In this document: piece after piece, positions 6,842-13,923 of the stretch
Numbering within the stretch: position 1 is the stretch's first letter
Layout of the letters: every line of letters begins with the position of its first letter
Made by a program: the position numbers and the translations under genes
NCBI GenBank assembly: GCA_023433945.1
Contig: JAEYTP010000050.1
Coordinates: forward strand, 1-15,475
Length of the DNA: 15,475 nucleotides
Source: Bacillota bacterium
GTDB taxonomy: Bacteria > Bacillota > Clostridia > Acetivibrionales > DSM-1351
Direction of reading: 5' to 3'
The notes under the pieces: generated by a model
Databases searched by the model: none
Seen by the model: only the letters and a program-made list of their open reading frames with translations
Told to the model about the DNA's origin: nothing

Positions 6842-7078
6842 ATGTCAATAATTGTGAGATTGGACCGTATGATGGCAGACAGAAAAGTATCACTTAGTGA
6901 ATTATCAGTACAAGTAGGTATATCAATTGTTAATCTGTCAAATCTTAAAACTGAAAAGGTAAAAGCAATAAGGTTTTCAACTCTAAACGCAATATGTAGA
7001 GCCCTTCAATGTCAGCCTGGAGATATTTTAGAATACGTAGAAGGTGAAGACGAGGAAGAAGACGAATATAACGAGTAA
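6842..7078 (+). CDS. YozG-like XRE-family HTH regulator
   Basis: A 78-residue DNA-binding protein of the Cro/CI-type HTH_26 group. The helix-turn-helix covers about residues 17-56 (LSELSVQVGISIVNLSNLK, then FSTLNAICRALQCQPGDIL). The sequence from ICRALQCQPGDIL onward is diagnostic of the YozG group. A highly acidic tail (EGEDEEEDEYNE) closes the protein. Its ribosome binding site, AGGAG at 6828-6832, overlaps the stop codon of the upstream DUF2975 gene, so translation is probably coupled. It likely regulates its own operon or nearby genes, but no obvious operator is visible. Confidence 0.9.
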   Translation: MSIIVRLDRMMADRKVSLSELSVQVGISIVNLSNLKTEKVKAIRFSTLNAICRALQCQPGDILEYVEGEDEEEDEYNE

Positions 7079-7166
7079 GTTTTCAATTTTTGTAAAAGTT
7101 CAAATTAGTAATTTAATGATTTCCTGATACTATAGACTTTTATAACAAAACTGCGCGGAGGATATT

Positions 7167-7835
7167 ATGGCTAAAGACACAATAAAAAAAGAACAGAATT
7201 TTATTATTAGAAACGAGCGTACAGAAGACTTCAGAGAAGTTGAGGAACTTACGCGAAAAGCTTTTTGGAACCTACATGCCCCAGGTTGCGATGAGCATTA
7301 TTTAGTACATATCATGAGAAAACATGAAGACTTTATTCCAGAATTAGATTTTGTTTTAGAATTAGACAACCAAATAATTGGTAATATTATGTATACGAAA
7401 TCATGGCTTAAGAGTAGTGATGGAGAAGAAAAAGAAATACTAACCTTTGGTCCGCTCAGTATACTTCCAGAATTTCAGCGAAAAGGTTATGGAAAAGCAT
7501 TACTTGATTTTTCATTTAAAAAAGCAATTGAGATGGGATATTATGCAATAGTGATATACGGTAATCCAGGTAATTATGTTTCAAGCGGTTTCAAGAGTTG
7601 TCACAAGTATAGTGTGCATTTAGAGAATAATATATATCCTACAGCCTTGTTGGTGTTAGAATTGATAGAAGGCTCTCTTTCAGGTAAAGATTGGGTTTAC
7701 CAAGAAAGTTCTGTATATTGTGTGAATGAGCATGATGCCGAAGAATTTGATAAACTATTTGAATATATGCCTAAGGAGTATCATACTAGTCATGAAGAAT
7801 TTTATATCCATAGTCATTCACAAATAATTGACTAG
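7167..7835 (+). CDS. GNAT N-acetyltransferase, YhbS-like
   Basis: A 222-residue acetyltransferase of the predicted YhbS/COG3153 type. The core GNAT motif is TFGPLSILPEFQRKGYGKAL, with the CoA-binding QRKGYG at residues 104-109. Next comes YGNPGNYVSSGF (131-142), equivalent to the family's GDPxYYxxFGF. The opening FIIRNERTEDFREVEELTRKAF is also typical. The C-terminal extension beyond about residue 160 is usual for this branch. GGAGG at 7157-7161 supports the start. The 88-bp gap from the HTH gene shows no terminator, so it may be co-transcribed with the DUF2975 pair. It converges on the dehydrogenase operon. The substrate is unknown. Confidence 0.85.
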   Translation: MAKDTIKKEQNFIIRNERTEDFREVEELTRKAFWNLHAPGCDEHYLVHIMRKHEDFIPELDFVLELDNQIIGNIMYTKSWLKSSDGEEKEILTFGPLSILPEFQRKGYGKALLDFSFKKAIEMGYYAIVIYGNPGNYVSSGFKSCHKYSVHLENNIYPTALLVLELIEGSLSGKDWVYQESSVYCVNEHDAEEFDKLFEYMPKEYHTSHEEFYIHSHSQIID

Positions 7836-7930
7836 TTATCATACTAAAAACAAATTATATATATCTACCATACTAAAAAGATATTACATGTTTACCATAT
7901 AAGATATTGATATATGTTTACCAAGCTAAA
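7836..7930 (+). repeat. Degenerate 26-29-bp array starting at a stop codon
   Basis: Four diverged copies of a unit close to TACCATACTAAAAAGATATT begin near 7837, 7866, 7893 and 7919, with steps of 29, 27 and 26 bp. The first begins immediately after the TAG of the third GNAT gene. The composition is very AT-rich, so the later copies are weakly matched. Confidence 0.55.
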
Positions 7931-7937
7931 TGGATAC

Positions 7938-7975
7938 AAAAAATCCCACGCAAATTTAAATAATCTTACGTGGGA
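7938..7975 (-). terminator. Intrinsic terminator of the dehydrogenase operon
   Basis: On the minus strand a 7-bp GC-rich stem, TCCCACG paired with CGTGGGA (7969-7975 with 7944-7950), is followed by a run of six T (7943-7938). It lies 25 bases past the dehydrogenase stop at 8000. Confidence 0.8.
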
Positions 7976-7999
7976 CTTCTATTTATTAGTAACTCATAG

Positions 8000-9079
8000 C
8001 TATTCAAACTTAAACGCTACCTTAAAATCACCATGCTTACCTGTAGCATATTCAAAAGCTGTCTCCCAATCTTTAAGTTCAAAGAATTTACTGACTACAC
8101 CATCGGTCTTCAGATTCCCGTTAGCGATATTTTCAATCACAAATGGGAAACAATATGGTGATAGGTGTGAGCCCAGCACATCCAATTCCTTGCGGTCGCC
8201 TATTATAGACCAATCTAAAGTGGTGGGTGCGCTAAATACCGAAAATTCTACAAACCTACCCAACTTGCGAATCATTTGCATACCTTGTATTACTGAGGAA
8301 GGGTGACCAGTTGCTTCGATATAGATATCACATCCATATCCATCTGTCAGCTTCATAATTTCTTCCACAACATCAACCTTGGAAGGATTCCAAACAATAT
8401 CAGCCCCAAAATCTTTCGCCTTTTCCAGACGTTCGTCCATCATATCAAGAACAATCAATGTCTTAGGTTTTAACATTTTTGCATAAGTTACCATACCCAA
8501 ACCCAAAGTACCTGCACCAGAGAGAACAACTATATCTTCGCTTCCAATGCTTGCACGGTCCACACAGTGCTTTGAGCAGCCATAAGGCTCGATTAGCAAT
8601 GCGTCTTCTATAGGCATGGAAGCTGGAACCTTGTGAATAACGGAATTTCTAGTTGGAATCCGGACATATTCTGCCATACCGCCGCAGAAATCCTTAAAGA
8701 AACCGTAGATCTGGTGAGGCTGGCACATCCAATAATGGCCGCTCTTGCAGAACCTACATTCACCACAAGGAGCTATCTGCTCAACTGCCACACGTTCTCC
8801 AATTTCATAACCTTTTACATTTTCACCCACATAGGCAACTACACCAAAAAATTCATGTCCCGGAATAAATGGTGCATCTACCCATGGTGATTGGGTTTCA
8901 TCACCCCAGAACATAGCTGCACCATGCTGGCACTTAAGATCACCAGCACAAACCCCACAGCCTTCAGTCTTTATCAGAATATCATCCGCACCACATTGTG
9001 GCACAGGGAAGTTTTCTTCATATCTGTAATCAGTACTACTGTATGCAACCAGAGCCTTCATTGTTTTTGGAATATTCAT
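8000..9079 (-). CDS. Zinc-dependent polyol dehydrogenase, erythritol/L-threitol dehydrogenase-like
   Basis: A 359-residue medium-chain dehydrogenase/reductase that would oxidise a polyol or secondary alcohol with NAD(P). Catalytic zinc ligands are C44 in GCGVCAGDL and H75-E76 in IPGHEFFG. Structural zinc cysteines are C105, C108, C111 and C119 (CGECRFCKSGHYWMC). A glycine-rich SGAGTLGLG marks the cofactor-binding fold. The phrases GAAMFWGDE, MCQPHQIYGF, LDWSIIGD and KELDVLG match what I recall of erythritol/L-threitol dehydrogenases, a closer fit than threonine or sorbitol dehydrogenase. The ATG at 9079 has AAGGAGG at 9088-9094. An in-frame ATG at 9124 adds 15 residues that are only translation of a duplicated piece of the upstream gene. 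Last gene of the operon. Confidence 0.88.
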   Translation of the reverse strand: MNIPKTMKALVAYSSTDYRYEENFPVPQCGADDILIKTEGCGVCAGDLKCQHGAAMFWGDETQSPWVDAPFIPGHEFFGVVAYVGENVKGYEIGERVAVEQIAPCGECRFCKSGHYWMCQPHQIYGFFKDFCGGMAEYVRIPTRNSVIHKVPASMPIEDALLIEPYGCSKHCVDRASIGSEDIVVLSGAGTLGLGMVTYAKMLKPKTLIVLDMMDERLEKAKDFGADIVWNPSKVDVVEEIMKLTDGYGCDIYIEATGHPSSVIQGMQMIRKLGRFVEFSVFSAPTTLDWSIIGDRKELDVLGSHLSPYCFPFVIENIANGNLKTDGVVSKFFELKDWETAFEYATGKHGDFKVAFKFE

Positions 9080-9095
9080 TTTATTTTCCTCCTTA

Positions 9096-9179
9096 CATCT
9101 ATTCAAGTCCGATAATAGCATCATCCTTTTTCAATCTTGCATCTATTCAAGTCCGATAATAGCATCATCCTTTTTCAAT
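9096..9179 (-). repeat. 40-bp perfect tandem duplication of a gene 3' end (44-bp period)
   Basis: Positions 9096-9135 and 9140-9179 are identical over 40 bases (CATCTATTCAAGTCCGATAA, then TAGCATCATCCTTTTTCAAT). The copy at 9140-9179 contains the last 11 codons and stop of the FAD oxidoreductase gene. The copy at 9096-9135 is extra and lies between that stop and the dehydrogenase ribosome binding site. Perfect identity suggests a recent event. Confidence 0.97.
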
Positions 9180-10504
9180 TCTGTGCGAAGTTCATCTACG
9201 TCAATATTTGAAGGTAAAACGCCATGCTTGTGTGCAATTGCCATAGCAGTTCCTGCCGCCTGACCTATTGCCATACATGTAGCCATTACACGTATCATTG
9301 CAAAAGCGCTCTGATCAACAGAAATGGTTCTTCCACTCATGAGGAGTCCCTCTATAGATTCTGGCACAAGGCATCCATATGGAATACCAACACCATGCTT
9401 AACTGTTATCATAGTCATTGCAGGACTATTTGGGCTATGTATATCTACGTTATATCCTGCCATTGCAACAGTATCATTAGGTATCTCGAGATTTTGTATA
9501 TTGTCAAGTGTAAGCTGTTTCTTACCAACAATACGTCTACTCTCTCTTACTCCTATAGATGGTATCATAGAAACCAGGTGCGCATTTTCGAAACCAGGAA
9601 TATACTTCTGCATAAATGGTACAAGCTCTTTTACTTGTTTGTGACAAACAAACTCTGCATTTATAATGCTTTCAATGTCTGTCACATCTGTATCTATAGC
9701 GCGTGTAACATTAAGAAATGCATTTCCATTAACCTGTTTGCATATGTCAATCATATTACGAGGAATAGTAAGTTCTCCCGTTTTTCTACTCTCATTTACA
9801 ATGTTACTAAAACCCATCATTGTATAACATTTGTGGTTCTTAAAATAATCTAGTGACTGTTCAATTCCTGGGAAAGTATCCGGTAACTTATAATCCTCAG
9901 GATGATCTTTTAGATAATCTATTAACTTATCATAATCTACGTTACCAAGCTCAAATGTGATTGTAGCAGGCTGAAGCCCCTTGCCATCAGCATCACCTTT
10001 TTCATATTTTGCTCCAGCTTTATATGCTACACACGCATCGCCAGTAGCGTCTATGATTAAATTAGAATCAAAGTGCATTTCCTCTCCACGACAATATACA
10101 CTTATACCTTTCATTTTACCGTTATCAACTTTAACTTCCTTGAGTTCTGCATATAGAAGGACGTCAAGATTTTCTTCCTTTTCACACATTTCAAAAAGAA
10201 TAATACTCATCCATGGAGCATTAACATGAGTCACTGAATTTAACAATGGAGAAGGAATATGTCCCATTGTTCCATTTACCGCAAGCAGTCTATCAATGAT
10301 TTCTTGAGCAATACCTTTTACTGCGGTATTCCCAGCACGGTCAAGAAAGGCTAGAATTGGAAGACCTGAAACGAGAAGGCCACCTATTTGAGCATTTCTT
10401 TCAACAAGTAATACTTTCAGGCCACGCCTTGCAGCTGCAATTGCTGCTGGTACTCCTCCCGGGCCACTTCCTACAACAATTAAATCATATTTTTTATTAT
10501 ACAT
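9143..10504 (-). CDS. FAD-dependent oxidoreductase (FAD_oxidored family)
   Basis: A 453-residue flavoprotein. The N-terminal dinucleotide-binding fold is DLIVVGSGPGGVPAAIAAAR with GxGxxG at residues 12-17, and the ribose-binding acidic residue is in LLVERN. A second FAD contact, IDATGDACVAYKAGA, is at 151-165. A C-terminal SGRTISVDQSAFAMIRVMAT with IGQAAGTAMA matches the family that includes many sugar- or acid-linked oxidoreductases encoded beside ABC importers. No signal peptide is present, so it is cytoplasmic. AAGGGGAT precedes the ATG at 10504 by six bases. It lies 43 bp after the second permease gene. The substrate is unknown; oxidation of the imported compound or of the polyol dehydrogenase product is an inference. 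Its 3' end is duplicated just downstream. Confidence 0.85.
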   Translation of the reverse strand: MYNKKYDLIVVGSGPGGVPAAIAAARRGLKVLLVERNAQIGGLLVSGLPILAFLDRAGNTAVKGIAQEIIDRLLAVNGTMGHIPSPLLNSVTHVNAPWMSIILFEMCEKEENLDVLLYAELKEVKVDNGKMKGISVYCRGEEMHFDSNLIIDATGDACVAYKAGAKYEKGDADGKGLQPATITFELGNVDYDKLIDYLKDHPEDYKLPDTFPGIEQSLDYFKNHKCYTMMGFSNIVNESRKTGELTIPRNMIDICKQVNGNAFLNVTRAIDTDVTDIESIINAEFVCHKQVKELVPFMQKYIPGFENAHLVSMIPSIGVRESRRIVGKKQLTLDNIQNLEIPNDTVAMAGYNVDIHSPNSPAMTMITVKHGVGIPYGCLVPESIEGLLMSGRTISVDQSAFAMIRVMATCMAIGQAAGTAMAIAHKHGVLPSNIDVDELRTELKKDDAIIGLE

Positions 10505-10547
10505 TTTTATCCCCTTAGAATTAATTATATTATAGTATTACGAACTA

Positions 10548-11393
10548 TTATCCCTTTACAGCTCCTGCTGTTAACCCGGATATAAGCATTTTACCTAGAA
10601 AAGAAAATACGATGAGAACTGGTATAACCGCAAGTGTAGCAGCGGCTGTTAAAGGCCCCCATTCTCTTCCGAAATAACCTATGTAATTATAAATAGATAC
10701 CTGAATTGGATACAGGTCTTGTGAATTAACAAGTACTGACGATACAGTGTATTCATTCCATGCTCCGATAAAAATCATGAGCGCTGCACAAGCTAGAGTT
10801 GGCTTACATATGCTTGGTACCAATGAAAAAATTATATACCTTTTTGATGCACCATCTATCTGTGCGGCCTCTTCAATTGCATAAGGCACACCCTGCATTC
10901 CTCCTACCATTATCCATACTGCCATTGGAATATTGTACGCAATATAAATAAGTGGCAGTGTTAAGAAGGTATTGTTCATTCCTAAAAAAGAAAACAGCAT
11001 GTAGTTAGGTACAACCATTGCAGCACTACCCATTGAAAGAGGTATTCCGCAAATTATTATGTAGAACAAAGGCTTTTTAGCTGCAAATTTACAGCGTGTA
11101 AGTGCATAGCCAGACATCATTGCTGCAATAACACCTACAACTACTGAAATTAAGCTATATATAATACTGTTAAATGCAGCCGTTGAAAATGTACCATTAA
11201 GCACTGTGATGTAATGCTCAATGCTTGCGGTAAACCCAAAAAATTTCGGTGGAAATACCATTAGTTCACGTGCGGTCTTTAAGGATGTTATTGCACCCCA
11301 AAAAAACGGTATAAGATTTACTATAAGAACTACAATAAGAATAAATACTCCAAAAACTAATAGAGCATACTTTGCTAAATTTTTAGATCTCAT
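10548..11393 (-). CDS. ABC sugar transporter permease, MalG/UgpE type
   Basis: A 281-residue inner-membrane permease with six predicted helices. The ATPase-contacting EAA loop is EEAAQIDGASKRYIIFSLV at residues 174-192. The hallmark carbohydrate-family C-terminus (FLGKMLISGLTAGAVKG) is complete. The ATG lies inside the end of the first permease gene, giving an 11-base overlap, with an AAGGCGG-like site at about 11401-11407. It forms a heterodimer with the MalF-type partner. The channel-energising ATPase is not encoded in this window. Confidence 0.93.
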   Translation of the reverse strand: MRSKNLAKYALLVFGVFILIVVLIVNLIPFFWGAITSLKTARELMVFPPKFFGFTASIEHYITVLNGTFSTAAFNSIIYSLISVVVGVIAAMMSGYALTRCKFAAKKPLFYIIICGIPLSMGSAAMVVPNYMLFSFLGMNNTFLTLPLIYIAYNIPMAVWIMVGGMQGVPYAIEEAAQIDGASKRYIIFSLVPSICKPTLACAALMIFIGAWNEYTVSSVLVNSQDLYPIQVSIYNYIGYFGREWGPLTAAATLAVIPVLIVFSFLGKMLISGLTAGAVKG

Positions 11394-12294
11394 ACTTCAC
11401 CGCCTTAATATAAATAACTGCCAGCAGGAAATTAATTAAGCAAAGCACTATAGAAAGTGCGCTTGATTCTCCAAAGTGATAGTTTGTAAAGCTCATTCGG
11501 TAAACATCTATTGCGACTACCATTGTAGACGTTCCAGGGCCTCCTGCTAATAGTGTGAGTGGAACATTAAGATTGTTAATATTTGATAAACCAACTATAA
11601 TTGCTGAAATTGTAAGCGGTGTTTTAAGAAGAGGAAATCTTATATACCAGAATAGCTTCCACTTATTTGCTCCATCTATTCTTGATGCTTCTTCATATTC
11701 CTGAGGGATTGACTTTAAGCCAGCTAGAACCTGCACCATAACATATCCAACAACACGCCAAGTAAGAACAAATATAAGAGTGTAAATTGCTATTCTTTTA
11801 TCTGTTAAAAAACCAATTTTGTTTAAACCAATCTGTGAAATAAGATAGTTTAGTAATCCGGTTTCATCTTGAAATATCCATTTCCATAGCATTGCGGCAA
11901 CAATCATAGAAGTTACCCACGGTATCAGAACGATTATTTGTACTATATATGCCAGCTTTTCGCTCAAAGCATTTATACACAAGGCTAATGCTACACCTAC
12001 AACTAATGAAATAATAAGACTTATACCAGAAACATAAAATGTTCTCCCAATAGATTTTAGTATTTCGATATCCGTCAATACATCAATATAGTTTCCTAAT
12101 CCTAAAAATCTTGAAAACTGCATATAATCCGCACGATACAGGCTGCAATAAAATGCAAATATCAGTGGAACAAGCAAAAACAATACTATAAATATCAGCG
12201 TAGGAGACATCAGTAAATACGGGAGTAACCTATTACCTCCCTTCTGAAGTAGACAGTTTACTGCGCTGTCTTTTTTATTTATCGCCTTCTCCAT
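11383..12294 (-). CDS. ABC sugar transporter permease, MalF/UgpA type
   Basis: A 303-residue inner-membrane permease. The first helix is about residues 24-50 and others follow near 86-108, 114-138, 168-191, 226-250 and 276-297. The EAA loop that docks on the ATPase is YEEASRIDGANKWKLFWYIR at 200-219. LLAGGPGTSTMV (248-259) is the family's usual segment before the last helix. It has no extended periplasmic loop of the E. coli MalF sort. GGGAGGAG at 12303-12310 precedes the ATG at 12294 by eight bases. It follows the binding-protein gene after a 109-bp gap containing a strong hairpin and overlaps the next permease gene by 11 bases. Confidence 0.93.
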   Translation of the reverse strand: MEKAINKKDSAVNCLLQKGGNRLLPYLLMSPTLIFIVLFLLVPLIFAFYCSLYRADYMQFSRFLGLGNYIDVLTDIEILKSIGRTFYVSGISLIISLVVGVALALCINALSEKLAYIVQIIVLIPWVTSMIVAAMLWKWIFQDETGLLNYLISQIGLNKIGFLTDKRIAIYTLIFVLTWRVVGYVMVQVLAGLKSIPQEYEEASRIDGANKWKLFWYIRFPLLKTPLTISAIIVGLSNINNLNVPLTLLAGGPGTSTMVVAIDVYRMSFTNYHFGESSALSIVLCLINFLLAVIYIKAVKYEI

Positions 12295-12312
12295 TAGTCA
12301 AGCTCCTCCCTA

Positions 12313-12331
12313 ATCTCAATAATACTGAGAT
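12313..12331 (-). other. Small hairpin next to the MalF-type ribosome binding site
   Basis: ATCTCA (12313-12318) pairs with TGAGAT (12326-12331) around a 7-nt loop. It ends two to three bases from the ribosome binding site of the first permease gene. It could weaken translation of the permease, though a 6-bp AT-rich stem is only marginally stable. Confidence 0.35.
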
Positions 12332-12351
12332 ATCAACTTTTATTTTATTTA

Positions 12352-12388
12352 TTTGCACAGGAAGCCGTAAAAAGGCTTCCTGTGCAAA
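12352..12388 (-). promoter_or_regulatory. Perfect 15-bp intercistronic hairpin after the binding-protein gene
   Basis: TTTGCACAGGAAGCC (12352-12366) pairs perfectly with GGCTTCCTGTGCAAA (12374-12388) around a 7-nt loop. It lies 16 bases past the stop of the solute-binding gene. In the direction of transcription it is followed by AATAAATAAAATAAAAG, not a U-run, so it is not a canonical terminator. By analogy with malE-malF and other binding-protein operons, it probably protects the upstream mRNA from 3' decay and raises binding-protein yield over the permeases. Confidence 0.75.
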
Positions 12389-12403
12389 CTAAAAAGATAA
12401 TAT

Positions 12404-13801
12404 TTATCTGTTGACATTTCTGTCCGTAAAGTCTTTTTCTGCTTTTTTCAGAGCATCTTCTACGCTCATACCGTCAGAATATGCATAGATCATTGCATTC
12501 TGCAGATCAAGTGCAAATCCTGTTATACCATATGATCCTGAGAAAACGTGTGCTGATTTAGAGACGATATCTTTAGTTGTTATCATCCAGCTGTTATCTG
12601 GTTTATTAATGAAATCTGCTTCAGCTTCAAGTGTGGATGAGAGAATAGGAATCTGGTTAGCTTCTGTTACCCACATTTTATCAGCCTCAGGTGATACTAA
12701 GTATTCAAGGAATTTTCCCGCTGCTTCTTTATTCTTACTGCCGGACCATACTGCTGTGTTCCATGAGTAAGCATTTGAAATAGAGCTACCTTGACCCTCA
12801 TTCCACTCTGGATTAGCCATGAAACCAACATTATTTGGATCAAAAGCAGTAAGACCCTTAACTGTAGGTACTCGTAAGGAGCCTGCTGAAATCATTGCAA
12901 ACTGACCCGCTTCAAACATGTTATATACTTCCTCAGATGTAAGGGCAACGGCGCTTGATGGCATTACCTTGTGCTTGTCTATAAGATCTATCTGGAACTG
13001 CAGTGCTTTCTTACCTGCTTCACCTGACCAATTATTTGGTTTTCCATCATCTGTGAATATGCCACCTTCCTGACTAAAGAGTGCAGTTGGTAGAACGCCA
13101 TGAGGATCTGTTACGTCTGTGCTGTAACCTACGCCATAGCCATAAACCTGAAGCTTATCTTCATTAACATATGTAAGTTTCTTCGCTACTTCTACTAGGT
13201 TATCCCATGTTTTAATGTCCTCTGCCTTTATGCCAAACTTTTCAAATAGATCTATTCTGTACATTACTCCAAATGTACCTGAAAAAAGAGGAACTTCATA
13301 ATGGTACTTTCCATCAAAGCCTGCTCTGAATAATTCACTATCTATATCTTTACGCTGTTCTTCTGTCCAGTTATTGTAGAATAAATTCTCAAGCGGTTCC
13401 ATACAACCAGCAGCAATAGCTTCTCCGAGGTTAGCCATATTAATCATAAAGATATCAGGGCTATTACCTGCAGCATGTCCTGCTATAATTTTTGCCGACA
13501 TTGTTGTCCATTCCTGTGTTTCAACCTTAACCGTCACACCAGGATTTGCAGCTTCAAAGTTTTTAATTAATTTACCTAGTACAATTGCTCTAGCATTCTT
13601 GGATGTGAGATCCAAGAAAGTCCACATAGTTAAATCAGCGGGTTTTAATGCCCCACCTGAAGTGCTAGTGGAAGATTCTGAACTAGACTCTGTATTAGAA
13701 ACTGTAGTAGAAGCTGGCGTTGATGTGTCTGAGCCACAACCTGTAAATACACTTAATGACATCATGAGTGTTAGTACAATAGCAATGATTTTCTTACCCA
13801 T
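12404..13801 (-). CDS. Extracellular sugar-type solute-binding lipoprotein
   Basis: A 465-residue ABC binding protein of the SBP family 1 (MalE-like) type. The signal peptide is MGKKIIAIVLTLMMSLSVFT with lipobox cysteine C22 (VFTGC). It is therefore lipid-anchored outside the membrane. A serine/threonine-rich linker follows (about residues 24-50), then the two-lobed binding domain from about residue 54. The segment GKFLEYLVSPEADKMWVTEA and the PDIFMINMANLGEAIAAGCMEP region are typical of the family. AGGAGGA at 13808-13814 supports the start. First gene of the importer operon, downstream of its own operator and promoter. The ligand is unknown; the polyol dehydrogenase and FAD enzyme suggest a sugar or polyol. 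Confidence 0.92.
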   Translation of the reverse strand: MGKKIIAIVLTLMMSLSVFTGCGSDTSTPASTTVSNTESSSESSTSTSGGALKPADLTMWTFLDLTSKNARAIVLGKLIKNFEAANPGVTVKVETQEWTTMSAKIIAGHAAGNSPDIFMINMANLGEAIAAGCMEPLENLFYNNWTEEQRKDIDSELFRAGFDGKYHYEVPLFSGTFGVMYRIDLFEKFGIKAEDIKTWDNLVEVAKKLTYVNEDKLQVYGYGVGYSTDVTDPHGVLPTALFSQEGGIFTDDGKPNNWSGEAGKKALQFQIDLIDKHKVMPSSAVALTSEEVYNMFEAGQFAMISAGSLRVPTVKGLTAFDPNNVGFMANPEWNEGQGSSISNAYSWNTAVWSGSKNKEAAGKFLEYLVSPEADKMWVTEANQIPILSSTLEAEADFINKPDNSWMITTKDIVSKSAHVFSGSYGITGFALDLQNAMIYAYSDGMSVEDALKKAEKDFTDRNVNR

Positions 13802-13864
13802 TTTCTCTCCTCCTAATAATAAATAATTGTTATGATTTTATTACCTGTAATATCGTTCCTTTTG

Positions 13865-13892
13865 GATTTTAACGTTACGATTTCTGTGTAAA
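13865..13892 (-). promoter_or_regulatory. Predicted operator and promoter of the importer operon
   Basis: GATTTTAACGTTACGATT at 13865-13882 matches the perfect palindrome before the regulator gene at 15 of 18 positions, with the same AACGTT centre. On the minus strand a TAAAAT -10 (13866-13871) lies inside it, with a TTTACA -35 candidate at 13887-13892 and a short 15-bp spacer. Repressor binding here would block the -10 element. The -35 also lies in the U-tract of the regulator's terminator. Confidence 0.6.
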
Positions 13893-13923
13893 AACTAAAT
13901 CGGTCCTTTCTTTTACCGATTTA
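13890..13923 (-). terminator. Terminator of the LacI-family gene, overlapping its stop codon
   Basis: A 9-bp perfect stem, TAAATCGGT with ACCGATTTA (13896-13904 and 13915-13923), begins with the regulator's TAA stop. On the minus strand it is followed by AG and five T. Its T-run overlaps the promoter of the binding-protein gene, so the two transcripts are packed end to start. Confidence 0.7.

Noticed and set aside
281..7930. Integron-like cassette array (single genes separated by repeats)
   Set aside because: The repeats are unrelated to each other, genes are on both strands, and no attC-type folded sites or integrase are visible.
7914..8306. 130-codon plus-strand frame
   Set aside because: It begins inside the AT-rich repeats and is otherwise antisense to the dehydrogenase gene.
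9080..9124. Longer dehydrogenase start at 9124
   Set aside because: The extra residues are encoded by the duplicated end of another gene, while 9079 has an ideal ribosome binding site.
9224..9853. 209-codon plus-strand open frame rich in Cys and His
   Set aside because: It lies fully antisense to the FAD oxidoreductase gene, whose motifs are clear, and has no ribosome binding site or domain.
12352..12388. Intrinsic terminator ending the binding-protein transcript
   Set aside because: No U-run follows the stem in either direction, and the permease genes need read-through.
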